Part shown: positions 8,069-16,677 of the stretch, piece by piece
How positions within the stretch are numbered: the stretch's first letter is position 1
Layout of the letters: each line of letters starts with the position of its first letter
From: Kitasatospora sp. NBC_01287
GTDB lineage: Bacteria; Actinomycetota; Actinomycetes; Streptomycetales; Streptomycetaceae
Assembly: GCF_026340565.1 (NCBI RefSeq)
Contig: NZ_JAPEPB010000001.1
Location: 1,178,001 to 1,242,000 of the forward strand
Direction of reading: 5' to 3'
DNA length: 64,000 nucleotides
Notes under the pieces: model-generated
The model's database searches: none
The model's input: the letters and a program-made list of their open reading frames with translations, nothing else
Told to the model about the DNA's origin: nothing
Translations under genes and position numbers: made by a program

Positions 8069-9016
8069 ATGACCGAGGTGCGAGGGCAGCGCGCGTGGAC
8101 GGCGACCAGGCATGCCGACAACGGCGCGGTGGAGGTGGCGTTCGACCAGCTCACGGGTTCGCGGGGCGAGCCGCTGCTGCTGATCATGGGGCTGGCCACC
8201 GCGCGGTTCTGGTGGCCGACCGGGCTCTGCGAGGCGTTCGCCGACGCCGGGTTCGCCGTGGCCCGCTACGACCAGCGCGACGCCGGCGAGTCGACCCGGA
8301 TGCCGGACACCGCCGCCGCCAACCCCTTCAAGGCGCTCTTCGGCAAGCGCGGCGACGCCTACACCTCCGAGGACATGACCGACGACGCGGTCGCCGTCCT
8401 GGACGCGCTCGGCTGGGAGCGGGCGCACGTCTTCGGCCACTCCCTGGGCGGAGCGATCGCCCAGCGGCTCGCCCTGCGCCACCCGGACCGGGTGCTCAGC
8501 GTGACGTCCTCGGCGGCGCTGCCCAGCGACGTCTCCGGTCTCGGGGTCCTGCGCTACCTGCGGTTCGGCCTGCTGGCCAAGCTGGCACGCGCCCGGTTCC
8601 CCGAGGGGCGGGAGGGCGACATCGAGGCGAGCCTGGCGGTCTGGCGCGGCATCGCCTCCCCCGGCTACCCCTTCGACGAGGCGGCCGCCCGCGCCTGGGT
8701 CGAGGCCGAGGTGGACAGCGGCCCCCGGGACACCAAGGCGCAGAGCCGCCAGATCGGCGCCCAGTGGCACGGCCCCGCGTTGCGCGAGCTGCGCCGTCCG
8801 ACGCTGGTGCTGCACGGCGAGCAGGACCCGATCCTGCGGGTCACCGCGGCCCGCGCCACCACCCGCGCCGTCGACGGGGCCCGGCTGGTCACCTTCCCCG
8901 GTGTCGGCCACGACCTGCCGGCCGCCCTGTGGCCGGCCATCGCCCGCGAGGTGCGCCAACTGGCCGCGGCGGCGCCCGCACCGTCGGCCGGCGGACCTCG
9001 TCCGGTCACCGCGTGA
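8069..9016 (+). CDS. Alpha/beta hydrolase
   Basis: Cytoplasmic serine hydrolase of 315 residues. Near the N-terminus LLLIMGLATARFWW supplies the oxyanion region. GHSLGG (about residue 131) is the nucleophile elbow. The acid is probably the Asp of HGEQDPIL and the base the His of GVGHDLP near residue 290. The closest general type is the epoxide-hydrolase/haloperoxidase/lactonase branch that takes small esters or lactones; the substrate is not predictable. It has a good ribosome binding site (GAGGGGGAG) and is divergent from a TetR repressor, as expected for an inducible detoxification or degradation enzyme. Confidence 0.88.
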   Translation: MTEVRGQRAWTATRHADNGAVEVAFDQLTGSRGEPLLLIMGLATARFWWPTGLCEAFADAGFAVARYDQRDAGESTRMPDTAAANPFKALFGKRGDAYTSEDMTDDAVAVLDALGWERAHVFGHSLGGAIAQRLALRHPDRVLSVTSSAALPSDVSGLGVLRYLRFGLLAKLARARFPEGREGDIEASLAVWRGIASPGYPFDEAAARAWVEAEVDSGPRDTKAQSRQIGAQWHGPALRELRRPTLVLHGEQDPILRVTAARATTRAVDGARLVTFPGVGHDLPAALWPAIAREVRQLAAAAPAPSAGGPRPVTA

Positions 9017-9117
9017 CGGGCTCCGCGCCGGCGTTCATCCCCGCGCCCGTCCCCGCGCCCGTCCCCGCACCGGCGTTCACACCTGCTCCCGTCCCTCCGA
9101 CTGACCAAGGAAACACC

Positions 9118-9690
9118 GTGGCGATTCTCGGAACCCTGCTGAAGAACAAGCGCGCCGGCGAAGCGAACCTGGCCTGGCACCTGCCCGCCCTGGCCGGCCC
9201 CGAGGTGCTCGACCTGTGGAGCCCCGTTCTCGACCACGAGGGCGTCGTCCCACAGGCCCACGTCGGCAAGCGCGCCGGCGGCGACAACCGCTCCCCCGCC
9301 CTGGTCTGGCACCGCGCGCCCGAAGGCACCGCCCAACTGCTGCTGGTCGTCGAGGACATCGACTCACCCACCCGCAGCCCGTTCGTCCACTGCCTCGCAC
9401 TGCTCGAACCCGGTCTCGTCACGCTGCCCACCGGAGCCTTGAACGCGGGCAGTACGGTCCCGGGGGTGCGGGTGCTCCGGTCGGGCATGGGGCACGGCTA
9501 CACCGGCCCCGAGCCGATCAAGGGGCACGGGCCGCACCGCTACGTCTTCCAGCTCTTCGCCCTGCCCGCCGCCCTCACCTCGGCAGCGGGCGGCGCGGCC
9601 CTGGAGCAGGCCAGGCCCGCGGACGTGCTCGCCGCCGCGGGCGGTCCGGCCCTGGGCCGCGGCCGCCTCGACGGGATCTACACCCGCTGA
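9118..9690 (+). CDS. YbhB/YbcL-type phosphatidylethanolamine-binding (PEBP) protein
   Basis: PEBP/Raf-kinase-inhibitor-like protein of 190 residues. Family hallmarks are the ligand-site segment VVEDIDSPTRSPFVHC and the later GHGPHRYVFQLFALP. Bacterial members are cytoplasmic or periplasmic small-molecule-binding proteins of unclear function. I start at GTG 9118, preceded by AAGGAAA at 9108-9114. A GTG at 9013 is in frame and overlaps the hydrolase stop (GTGA), and would add a proline-rich leader made of PAPVPAPVPAPAF-type repeats. That longer form cannot be excluded and would couple translation to the hydrolase. Confidence 0.82.
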   Translation: MAILGTLLKNKRAGEANLAWHLPALAGPEVLDLWSPVLDHEGVVPQAHVGKRAGGDNRSPALVWHRAPEGTAQLLLVVEDIDSPTRSPFVHCLALLEPGLVTLPTGALNAGSTVPGVRVLRSGMGHGYTGPEPIKGHGPHRYVFQLFALPAALTSAAGGAALEQARPADVLAAAGGPALGRGRLDGIYTR

Positions 9691-9738
9691 CGCGGCGCAC
9701 GCGGCGGAGGCGGACCGGGGCGCGACGGGCTGCGCGGG

Positions 9739-11082
9739 TCAGACCCCCGGAGCGGCGGGCGCCGTGGGGATCCCGGCCGCTTCCGCGAGCGTGTCGGCCA
9801 GACCCTCCCGGCGGATCCGCCGGTCGATGTAGAGCAGCCCGTCGGTCAGCGGCCCCACCGGCGCGAGCAGCAGCGTCGCCACACCCAGCGCGAGCAGCAT
9901 CACGGCGATGAAGACGACCACGCCGAACGCGGAGGGCGCGCCGGTGGCCTGGTCCCCGTACTGGTCCATCTGGGCGGTGGAGCCGGAGACGGCCAGCGCC
10001 ATCGATCCCAGCATCGAGGCCGGTACGCAGATCGCCTGGACCGCGAAGGACCCGAGCGCCCGCATCACCAGCGGGATGCCCAGACTGCGCCACCACGCGC
10101 CCCGGTTGAGCGCCCAGGCCCGCCGGATCGCGGCGATCGGGCGGCGGTCCTCCAGCACCAGCACCGGGATCAACAGGGTCAGCCGGATCCCGACGTAGCA
10201 CGAGCAGCCCAGTGCGACCGGCACCAGCAGTGCCGCCAGCACGCCGAAGACCGCGCCGCTGCCGGTGGCCAGCCCGGCCAGCGCCGCCGGTAGCAGCGCG
10301 ACCAGCACGGCCCCGAGCCCGCCCAGGCCGAGCAGCAGCTGGACGCCGAGCACGCGCCACAGGAAGGGCCGGGTCTGCGACCAGAGCTGCCCGGCCGTCA
10401 CCGGGCGCCCGAGGACGGCGTGCCGCAGCACCGCCGCGCCCGACGTGCTCGCCACCAGCGAGAAGAGCAGGTAGCAGAGGAGCAGCAGCGGCAGCCCGAT
10501 CACCACCAGGACGCCGACCGCAGTCGCCTGACTGTCGGTCAGCTGACCGTCCGGCTGGTCCTGCAGGCCCTGGAAGACGTGCTCGGTCGCCAGGTAGCCG
10601 ACCACGCCGTAGACCGCGAGCAGCAGCGTGGCGACCAGCGCCACCCCGAGCAGGGGCAGCACGAGCGCCTTGACGTACCGGCGCAGCGTGGTGAGGACGC
10701 CGTTCAGCACCTCGCCGAGCCCGAGCGGGGCCAGCGGGATCACACCGGGCTTGGGCGGCGGGGGTGTGAAGCCCCAGGTGGCCCAGGGCGGCGGCCAGCC
10801 ACCCTGGAACGGCGGGGGCGGCGGGTACGGGCCCGAGCCGGGGTACGGGCCGGGGCCGGGGTACGGGCCTGCGCCAGGGTACGGGCCGGGGCCGGGGTGG
10901 CCGCCAGAGCCCTGGTACGGGCCGGGGTACGGGGTGGGACCCTGCTGTCCGCCGGGGCCGGGGAACGGTCCGGCCGCCGGCGGCGGGACCGCCGCACCCG
11001 GCCAGTCCTTCGGCTCCGGCCCGCCGGCCAGGTCAGGCCCGCCGTCCGGGTCCGGCGCCCGCCACACGTCGTCGGCGCTCAT
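9739..11082 (-). CDS. Multi-pass membrane protein with proline/glycine/tyrosine-rich N-terminus
   Basis: Protein of 447 residues. The first 110 residues are a disordered cytoplasmic tail made of repeated GPGPYPGAGPYPG-like units. The rest has about six hydrophobic segments and ends in a short charged tail. The membrane part resembles the glycerophosphoryl-diester-phosphodiesterase membrane-domain family found in many streptomycetes, where function is unknown. ATG at 11082 has GGGGAGG upstream. It converges on the PEBP gene. Confidence 0.8.
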   Translation of the reverse strand: MSADDVWRAPDPDGGPDLAGGPEPKDWPGAAVPPPAAGPFPGPGGQQGPTPYPGPYQGSGGHPGPGPYPGAGPYPGPGPYPGSGPYPPPPPFQGGWPPPWATWGFTPPPPKPGVIPLAPLGLGEVLNGVLTTLRRYVKALVLPLLGVALVATLLLAVYGVVGYLATEHVFQGLQDQPDGQLTDSQATAVGVLVVIGLPLLLLCYLLFSLVASTSGAAVLRHAVLGRPVTAGQLWSQTRPFLWRVLGVQLLLGLGGLGAVLVALLPAALAGLATGSGAVFGVLAALLVPVALGCSCYVGIRLTLLIPVLVLEDRRPIAAIRRAWALNRGAWWRSLGIPLVMRALGSFAVQAICVPASMLGSMALAVSGSTAQMDQYGDQATGAPSAFGVVVFIAVMLLALGVATLLLAPVGPLTDGLLYIDRRIRREGLADTLAEAAGIPTAPAAPGV

Positions 11083-11210
11083 CGTTCCGGCCTCCCCTTG
11101 TGCTGTTCCGCCGCAGGCCAGAGCCGTTCGGCCCGCGAGCCCCCGAGCGTACGGGAAGGCCCCGGACCGGCCGCCGCCGGGGCGCTCGTGCCAGGTCGGT
11201 CGGTACGCCG

Positions 11211-11839
11211 CTAACGCTCGGCCTCCGGCGCCCCGCCGCCGGTGCTGTACCAGTCCCAGGGCAGCGGCCCGCGGCGCGGCAGGTGCGGCTCGCGCGCGTT
11301 GATGGTGATCAGCGGGCGGTCCTTCCAGACGCTCGGGCTGTTGGACCGCCGGCAGAGCTCGGTGCGCGCGTGGTCGGTGTTGGCCACCAGGACCAGCACC
11401 GTCTCCTTGCGCAGCCCCTCGAAGGCCGCCGGGTCCGGGTCGTCCAGCACGGCGCGCAGCCGGGCCCGGTCCGCCAGCCGCAGCCGACCCCGGTTGCCGT
11501 AGCCCAGCGGGCGGGCCTCGGCGGTGCTCCTGGCCGCACCGCGGGCGAGGGCGAGCAGGGGCAGCAGGGTGGGGATCCGGCCCGGGTCGGTGACCGCCTC
11601 GCTCTGGGCGGCGCGGTAGACGGCCAGGCCGAGCAGGGTCCGCACCGCCTCCAGGTCGCCGCCCGCCACCCGCCACCCGCCACCCGGGGATCGTGTCCGG
11701 CGGCCCAACCGGTCAGCCCCTGGGCCCAGTGCATCGCCACGTCCAGGGCGGGCGCCTTGCCCAGCAGGGCGGCGTCGACCTCCCACCACCAGTGCGGCTC
11801 ACCCTCCGCCCCTTCGACGGCAGGCTCCAACTCGTGCAC
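11211..11839 (-). pseudogene. Hypothetical protein gene interrupted by a frameshift
   Basis: The N-terminal part starts at GTG 11839 (AGGTGG upstream) and reads MHELEPAVEGAEGEPHWWWE and onward to GHDPRVAGG. The natural continuation, GGDLEAVRTLLGLAVYRAAQ to the stop at 11211, lies in another frame. The switch falls exactly in three copies of a heptamer (11664-11684). One copy or four copies would join the two halves in one frame; three do not. The family was not recognised. It could be a true pseudogene, a slipped-strand switch or a sequencing error. Confidence 0.7.
11664..11684. repeat. Frame-breaking heptamer repeat (3 copies)
   Basis: CGCCACC is repeated three times head to tail inside a gene read on the minus strand. 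Because the unit is not a multiple of three, each gain or loss changes the reading frame. Confidence 0.9.
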
Positions 11840-12047
11840 AGCCCCACCTCGTTCCCGATGCGACCGCCGCTCCCCGGTCGGGGGCGCGCCCCTTCATCGT
11901 GCTGCGGCGCGCGGTGCCGTGTCCGCCGATCGGGCAAACCCGGGCGGCCGAGCGGGCCGGACTCCGGCGCCCCGCCCGGCCGTCGGGACGCCCGGGAACG
12001 GCCGTCGGACCCCCGGGGGCGTCCCTCGGGCCGCTGGGGAACGGCCG

Positions 12048-12473
12048 TCAGGGAGTCTGGCCGTACAGGTGCTCGACGTGCAGCTTGACCACCAGGCGGC
12101 GCTCGCGGACCATCGCGGCGCGGTAGTCGTCCCAGTCGGGGTGCTCGCCCTCCAAGGTGCGGTACAGGTCGATCAACTCCTCGACGGTGGCGTCGTCCTC
12201 GGCCGCCGCCACCGGGGTGAGCTCGGCGGTGCCCTCGGCGACCGCCCAGGTCCAGAAGTCCGGCGTGGTCGCGTACAGGCTGGCGCGCGGGTCCCGGGCC
12301 AGGTTCTTCGCCTTCGCCCGGTCGGCGGTGATCGAGACCCGGATCAGCTCCTTCGCCGGGTCGTAGGCGTAGCGGATGTTGGACAGCTGCGGCCGCCCGT
12401 CCCGCTTCAGGGTCACCAGCACGCCCGTGATCTGGGCGGCGAACAGTTCGCGGATCTTGGCTTCGTCGGCCAT
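12048..12473 (-). CDS. PPOX-class F420-dependent oxidoreductase
   Basis: Small split-barrel flavin/F420-binding protein of 141 residues. The opening FAAQITGVLVTLKRDGRPQL, the beta-strand segment IRVSITADRAKAKNLARDPR and SLYATTPDFWTWAVAEGTAE match the pyridoxamine-phosphate-oxidase-like F420 enzymes common in actinobacteria. These reduce or oxidise diverse small molecules in the cytoplasm; the substrate is unknown. ATG at 12473 has GAGGAGAGG upstream. The 208 bp between it and the broken gene to its left contain only GC-rich spacer with the word GGAACGGCCGTC twice. Confidence 0.88.
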   Translation of the reverse strand: MADEAKIRELFAAQITGVLVTLKRDGRPQLSNIRYAYDPAKELIRVSITADRAKAKNLARDPRASLYATTPDFWTWAVAEGTAELTPVAAAEDDATVEELIDLYRTLEGEHPDWDDYRAAMVRERRLVVKLHVEHLYGQTP

Positions 12474-12660
12474 GGGCCTCTCCTCATCGGCTGATCAGCT
12501 GGTCGGCACCGGCTCGTCCGCGCCGGCAACTCCCAACCTAGCGGCGGCGGACGCGAGTCCGGGCGCGATCACCGCCGCCGGGAGCGGCGGACCTGACGCA
12601 GTACCGATCGGCGTTCCCGGGGTGACCGTCCGTAGCTACGCCGCGGTGTCAGCCGCGGTG

Positions 12661-13248
12661 TCAGCTGAATGCGATGGGACAGCCCCGCCGCAGCGAATGC
12701 TGAGCCGCACGCAGGTGGAGCGCGACGTAGAAGGTGCTGTCGAGATCCTCCGCCCAGGGCCCCGGCCGCGCGGCGGCGAGCTCCTTCGCCGCCCCGCCCA
12801 TGAACCACATCGTCAGGTCGAGGTTGTCGCACATCTCCGGGACCTCGGCAGGCAGCTCGACCACTGCGGCCAGCCGCTCGGCAATCCCCAGCACCTGGGG
12901 AGCACCCGCGACCATCGTCTCGTCCGTGTAGCTGGAGCTGACCGGCAGCCAGATGTCCTCCTCCAGGGAGATCGGGACCATGACCGTCCAGCCGCAGACG
13001 GTCTCGATCTCCTCCCGCTCCAGATGTGCCTCGCACAGAGCCGTGAACCCGTCCATCGAGGGGATCAGCTTCTCCTCGAAGGACTGGCCAGAGCCGCGGA
13101 CGAAGTCCGCCCCCTCAGGCACCGGCTCGTACGGCGCTGTCCCGCGCTTCGCCAGCTCCGCGTTCAGGGCTGCCGACGTCTCACCCCACCCGTCCTCATC
13201 CCCACCGAACCACTCCTCCGCGCTGATGCTGACCAGGTAGACACCCAT
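12661..13248 (-). CDS. Conserved hypothetical protein
   Basis: Acidic soluble protein of 195 residues, rich in Glu, Trp and Met, with no signal peptide or membrane segment. Segments such as EEWFGGDEDGWGETSAALN and CDNLDLTMWFMGGAAKELA look globular. Family not recognised. The ATG at 13248 lacks a Shine-Dalgarno but lies 6 nt after a TAGCTT box (13255-13260), the leaderless geometry seen at several genes here. Its codon choice is somewhat less GC-biased than its neighbours. Confidence 0.75.
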   Translation of the reverse strand: MGVYLVSISAEEWFGGDEDGWGETSAALNAELAKRGTAPYEPVPEGADFVRGSGQSFEEKLIPSMDGFTALCEAHLEREEIETVCGWTVMVPISLEEDIWLPVSSSYTDETMVAGAPQVLGIAERLAAVVELPAEVPEMCDNLDLTMWFMGGAAKELAAARPGPWAEDLDSTFYVALHLRAAQHSLRRGCPIAFS

Positions 13249-13398
13249 GGCCGCAAGCTATGGCAGGCCAGTGACACAGCATTTCGCCGACGCCGCCCCG
13301 CAAACACCACGGCAACCAATCGCAACCCAGCGTGAACGGTCTCAGTACGGAGCATCGGTCGGCGACCGTGATTCGCGTGTGACGTGTGCGATGCGGGG

Positions 13399-13428
13399 TT
13401 GTTATCGAGGTGATGATCCGTCTAGTCT
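13399..13428 (+). promoter_or_regulatory. Probable promoter of the Rpf-like gene
   Basis: TTGTTA at 13399-13404 and TAGTCT at 13423-13428 are separated by 18 bp. A start near 13435 would give a 5' leader of about 225 nt containing the riboswitch. Confidence 0.45.
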
Positions 13429-13494
13429 CCCCAGCAACCCGCCGCCGCGCGGGCACCCGGGGCCGGAACGCCGAGTCCTGCCCACCGCGCTCCC

Positions 13495-13652
13495 GGGACC
13501 ACGACCACACCTCTGGGCAGGGGCGGGGGACCCAGGTTTCGATGCCGTCCCCGTACGGCTCGGGGTGAAGCCGTCCGCCGGATCCGTCCGCGAACGGCCG
13601 GGCCAACCTCCCGGTCCGAACCCGACAGCTCACCTCGCAGGCGTGCGGAGAG
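13495..13652 (+). promoter_or_regulatory. c-di-AMP (ydaO/yuaA-type) riboswitch
   Basis: The long leader of the Rpf-like gene carries features of the ydaO class: a GGCT/AGCC hairpin closing a CGGGGTGA loop at 13557-13572, and a GGCCGGG/CCCGGTC stem around 13596-13617. The conserved-looking tail CCCGACAGCTCACCTCGCAG follows at 13621-13640, just before the ribosome binding site. In Streptomyces this riboswitch class is known in front of Rpf/cell-wall hydrolase genes and turns them down when c-di-AMP is high. Boundaries are approximate. Confidence 0.75.
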
Positions 13653-13661
13653 GGATGTTCG

Positions 13662-14726
13662 ATGGGCATATCCGGAGTCTTTTCCGGTCCGGGCCGCCAC
13701 CGCCGCCCCACCCAGGCCGAGCGCGCGGTGACCGTCGCGACCGTGGCCGGCGCGGGGCTGGCCCTGCCGCTGCTGACCGCGACCGGCGCGCACGCGGCCA
13801 CCCCCGCCACCTGGGACACCGTCGCCCAGTGCATGACCAGCGGCAACTGGAGCACCGACACCGGGAACGGCTTCTACGGCGGCCTGCAGCTCAGCCAGGA
13901 CAACTGGCTCACCTACGGCGGCGACCAGTACGCGGCGCAGGCCTCGCACGCGACCCAGGCGCAGCAGATCGCGGTGGCCGAGCAGCTGCTCGCCGCCCAG
14001 GGCCCGGCCATCTGGGGCACCTGCGCGACCACGGCGGGGCTGACGACGGCCGCGCCCACCCCGACCGCGCCGGTGAGCACACCCGCTCCGACGCCGACCG
14101 CGCCCGCACCGACCACGCCCACCACGCCCACCGATCCGCTCCCGACCGCACCGGTGGGCGCGCCCGCGCCCGTCAGCAGCGCGCCGACCGCGCCCACCCC
14201 GCCGACCGCACCGGTGACGCCGCCGAGCCCGGGCGCGCCCACCACCGCGCCGACCGCCCCGAGCGCACCGGCGCCGAGCACGCCGCCCGCCGCCCCGCCC
14301 ACCGCCCCGGGCGCGACCGCGACGCCCGCGCCCGGTTCCAGCACGCCGGCGTCCAGCGTTCCCGCCCCCGCGAGCCCCACCTGGGCCGCCCCGGTGCCGG
14401 GCACTCCCGCCGCCACCCCGACCGTGCCGCCCGCGACCGTGCCGACCGCCCCGGCACCCGGCACCCCGGTGTCCGCCGCCCCGCAGGCGCCCGCGCAGCC
14501 CACCGCGCCCGGCACGCCGGCCGGCGCCATCGACGCAGCCGGCGCCCCCACCGCGACCCCGAGCGCCCCCGCCGCCGGCTACACCGTGCAGAGCGGCGAC
14601 AACCTCTGGGACATCGCCCAGCAGCACCACCTCGACTCCTGGCAGCAGCTCTACCAGGCGAACCTCGGCGTGGTCGGCGGCAACCCCGACCTGATCCACC
14701 CCGGGCAGCAGCTCCAGCTGCCCTGA
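13662..14726 (+). CDS. Rpf-like secreted cell-wall protein with LysM domain, catalytic Glu missing
   Basis: Exported protein of 354 residues. A twin-basic N-terminus and hydrophobic stretch (about 1-45, ending THAHAA-like) form the signal peptide. An Rpf/transglycosylase-like domain spans about 46-118, followed by a Pro/Thr/Ala-rich linker of roughly 180 residues and one C-terminal LysM domain (YTVQSGDNLWDIAQQHHLDS, about 305-354) that binds peptidoglycan. The Rpf fold is recognisable from WDTVAQC, GNGFYGGLQLSQDNW and the second Cys. However, the family's QCESGGNW motif, whose Glu is catalytic, reads QCMTSGNW here. The protein may therefore bind rather than cut the wall. Regulation by the c-di-AMP riboswitch upstream is likely. 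Start ATG 13662 follows GGAGAGGGATG. Confidence 0.85.
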   Translation: MGISGVFSGPGRHRRPTQAERAVTVATVAGAGLALPLLTATGAHAATPATWDTVAQCMTSGNWSTDTGNGFYGGLQLSQDNWLTYGGDQYAAQASHATQAQQIAVAEQLLAAQGPAIWGTCATTAGLTTAAPTPTAPVSTPAPTPTAPAPTTPTTPTDPLPTAPVGAPAPVSSAPTAPTPPTAPVTPPSPGAPTTAPTAPSAPAPSTPPAAPPTAPGATATPAPGSSTPASSVPAPASPTWAAPVPGTPAATPTVPPATVPTAPAPGTPVSAAPQAPAQPTAPGTPAGAIDAAGAPTATPSAPAAGYTVQSGDNLWDIAQQHHLDSWQQLYQANLGVVGGNPDLIHPGQQLQLP

Positions 14727-14816
14727 TCCCCGGCAGCCCGGTGCCACCCGGCACCGGGCTGCGACCGCCGGTCCCCCACCGGCCCCCTACCGACCCCCGC
14801 CGGTCACAATGGACAC

Positions 14817-15269
14817 ATGTCACGACGCGCCACCAGGCCCCGCCCGACCCAGCGCCCCGCCGAGCCCACCGCCTGCCCGTGCGGCCTGCCCGCGAGCTAC
14901 GCCGACTGCTGCGGCCGGCTGCACCGCGGCCTGGCCCCGGCGGTCACCGCCGAGCAGCTGATGCGCTCACGGTTCAGCGCCTTCGCGCTGGAGGACACCG
15001 CCTACCTGCTGCGCAGCTGGCACCCGCTGACCCGGCCGGCGGAGGTCGACTACGCCCCTGAGCTGCGCTGGCAGCGGCTGGAGATCCTGGGAAGCACCGA
15101 GGGCGGCCCGTTCCACCAGGAGGGCACGGTCGAGTTCACCGCCCACTACCGGGAGCGCGGGCACGCCGGCGCGATGCACGAGAACAGCCGCTTCGTGCGC
15201 CACGAGGGCGCCTGGGTCTACCTGGACGGCGATGTCGCCGCCGACTCCGACCCGGTGGACCGGCGATAG
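14817..15269 (+). CDS. YchJ-family protein (UPF0225, SEC-C type motif)
   Basis: Small cytoplasmic protein of 150 residues. The cysteine cluster CPCGLPASYADCCGRLH near residue 20 is the zinc-binding SEC-C-like motif, and QLMRSRFSAFALEDTAYLL with the C-terminal NTF2-like fold are typical of YchJ. Biochemical function unknown. No Shine-Dalgarno is visible; a CACAAT box ends 6 nt before the ATG, suggesting a leaderless transcript. The remains of a Nudix gene follow immediately. Confidence 0.88.
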   Translation: MSRRATRPRPTQRPAEPTACPCGLPASYADCCGRLHRGLAPAVTAEQLMRSRFSAFALEDTAYLLRSWHPLTRPAEVDYAPELRWQRLEILGSTEGGPFHQEGTVEFTAHYRERGHAGAMHENSRFVRHEGAWVYLDGDVAADSDPVDRR

Positions 15270-15279
15270 CCCTCGGAAC

Positions 15280-15667
15280 CTGCTCAAGTCGGTCTACGAC
15301 CCCGAGGTCTGGCAGTTCGCGGGCGGCAACCTGGAGGCCGGCGACGACCCGTGGCGGGCCGCCCGCCGGGAGGTCAGGGAGGAGACCGGGCTGATCCTGC
15401 CCGAGCACCCGGTCCCGCCGCCGCTCGCGCTGCTCTTCGCCGCACCGTCGGCGGGCCGGCCGTTCAAGGTGGGCGTGGTCTTCGACGGCGGCGCTCGACC
15501 CGGCGCGGCTCGCGACGCTACGGCTGGACCCGGCCGAGCACCACGAGTTCGCCGTCCGCCCGCTCACCGCCTGGCGCCGGGAACTGCGCCCGGCCCGGCT
15601 CGCGCTGGTCGAGGCGGGCGCCGAGGCCCGCCGCACCGGCCGCGCCGCCTACCTCCAACTCCCCTGA
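15280..15667 (+). pseudogene. Broken Nudix hydrolase gene
   Basis: Frame 1 from about 15280 encodes VYDPEVWQFAGGNLEAGDD and the Nudix-box helix REVREETGL, then VGVVFDGG. Homology then jumps to another frame at about 15490 (ALDPARLATLRLDPAEHHEF and onward, stop TGA at 15665-15667). The first 20-30 residues expected of a Nudix domain, and any start with a ribosome binding site, are missing. The gene thus looks both truncated at the 5' end and frameshifted. The Nudix box has Asp where the first Glu is usual. Probably a decayed gene; a base error at about 15490 would explain only the frameshift. Confidence 0.7.
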
Positions 15668-15789
15668 CCGCAGCGCCTGACCACAACACACCGACCGGCA
15701 CCACGACCCCGGCCGGTGGTGATAGGAAGTCCTGGTGGCCGCGCCCACCGCGGACACTCCGTCACCACCCGTGCGACCAGAGGACTCCC

Positions 15790-16635
15790 GTGCAGCTCTC
15801 CACCGAGGACCAGCGCCGCCGCGCACTCGCCTTCCGCGACCTCCACACCGCCCCCGGCGCCTTCGTCATCGCCAACGCCTGGGACGCGGGCACCGCGCGC
15901 CTGCTGAGCGGCCTCGGCTTCGCCGCGCTGGCCACCACCAGCGCCGGGCTGGCCTTCGCGCTCGGCCGGGCCGACGGCGCGAACCTGGTGGACCGCGACG
16001 AGGCGCTGGCCAATGCCCGGGCGATCGTCGCCGCCACCGAACTGCCGGTCGCCGCCGACCTGGAGAACGGCTTCGGCCGGAGTCCGCAGGAGGTGGCCGA
16101 GACGATCCGGCTGGCCGCCGCGACCGGTCTGGTCGGCGGATCGATCGAGGATGCCACAGGCCGGTCGAGCGAGCCGATCTTCCCGTTCGAGGCAGCCGTC
16201 GAACGGGTCCGGGCGGCCGTCGCGGCGGCCCGTGAGCTCGACTTCCCGTTCACCGTCACCGCCCGCGCGGAGAACTTCCTGCACGGCCGCCCCGACCTGG
16301 ACGACACGGTGCGGCGCCTGCGGGCCTTCGAGGCGGCCGGCGCCGACGTGCTGTTCGCGCCCGGGCTGCCGGACGCCGAGGCGGTCCGCACCGTCTGCTC
16401 GGCCGTCAGCAAGCCGGTCAGCGTGATCGCGGCCGGCCCGATCGCCGAGCTGACGGTCGATCAGCTGGCCGAGCTCGGCGCCCGCCGGATCAGCGTCGGC
16501 TCGGCCTTCGCCCGCCTCGCGCTGGCCGCCGCGCAGCGCTCCGCCGCCGAGATCCTGCGCACCGGTGGCTTCGGCTCCTTCGCCGGGGCGGTTCCGATGG
16601 CGGAGATCAACGCCGTGATGGAGCAGCCGGCCTGA
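15790..16635 (+). CDS. Isocitrate lyase/PEP mutase-superfamily protein
   Basis: TIM-barrel enzyme of 281 residues. IANAWDAGTARLLSGLGFAA, LPVAADLENGFG (metal/oxyacid-binding region) and GGSIEDATGR match the PEP mutase/2-methylisocitrate lyase branch that makes or breaks C-C or C-P bonds next to a carboxylate. The ADLENGFG segment replaces the DxDxGYG of classic PEP mutases, as in the common actinobacterial paralogues of unknown substrate. The GTG start has AGAGGA 7 nt upstream. A five-unit 12-bp repeat follows the stop. Confidence 0.85.
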   Translation: MQLSTEDQRRRALAFRDLHTAPGAFVIANAWDAGTARLLSGLGFAALATTSAGLAFALGRADGANLVDRDEALANARAIVAATELPVAADLENGFGRSPQEVAETIRLAAATGLVGGSIEDATGRSSEPIFPFEAAVERVRAAVAAARELDFPFTVTARAENFLHGRPDLDDTVRRLRAFEAAGADVLFAPGLPDAEAVRTVCSAVSKPVSVIAAGPIAELTVDQLAELGARRISVGSAFARLALAAAQRSAAEILRTGGFGSFAGAVPMAEINAVMEQPA

Positions 16636-16677
16636 TGGTTGGTCAGCAACCCGTCAGGCAACCGGTCGGGCGCCAGA

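Noticed and set aside
9013-9117. Proline-rich PAPVPAPVP leader as part of the PEBP protein
   Set aside because: The GTG at 9118 has a clear ribosome binding site and gives the normal family length. The longer form is kept only as an alternative.
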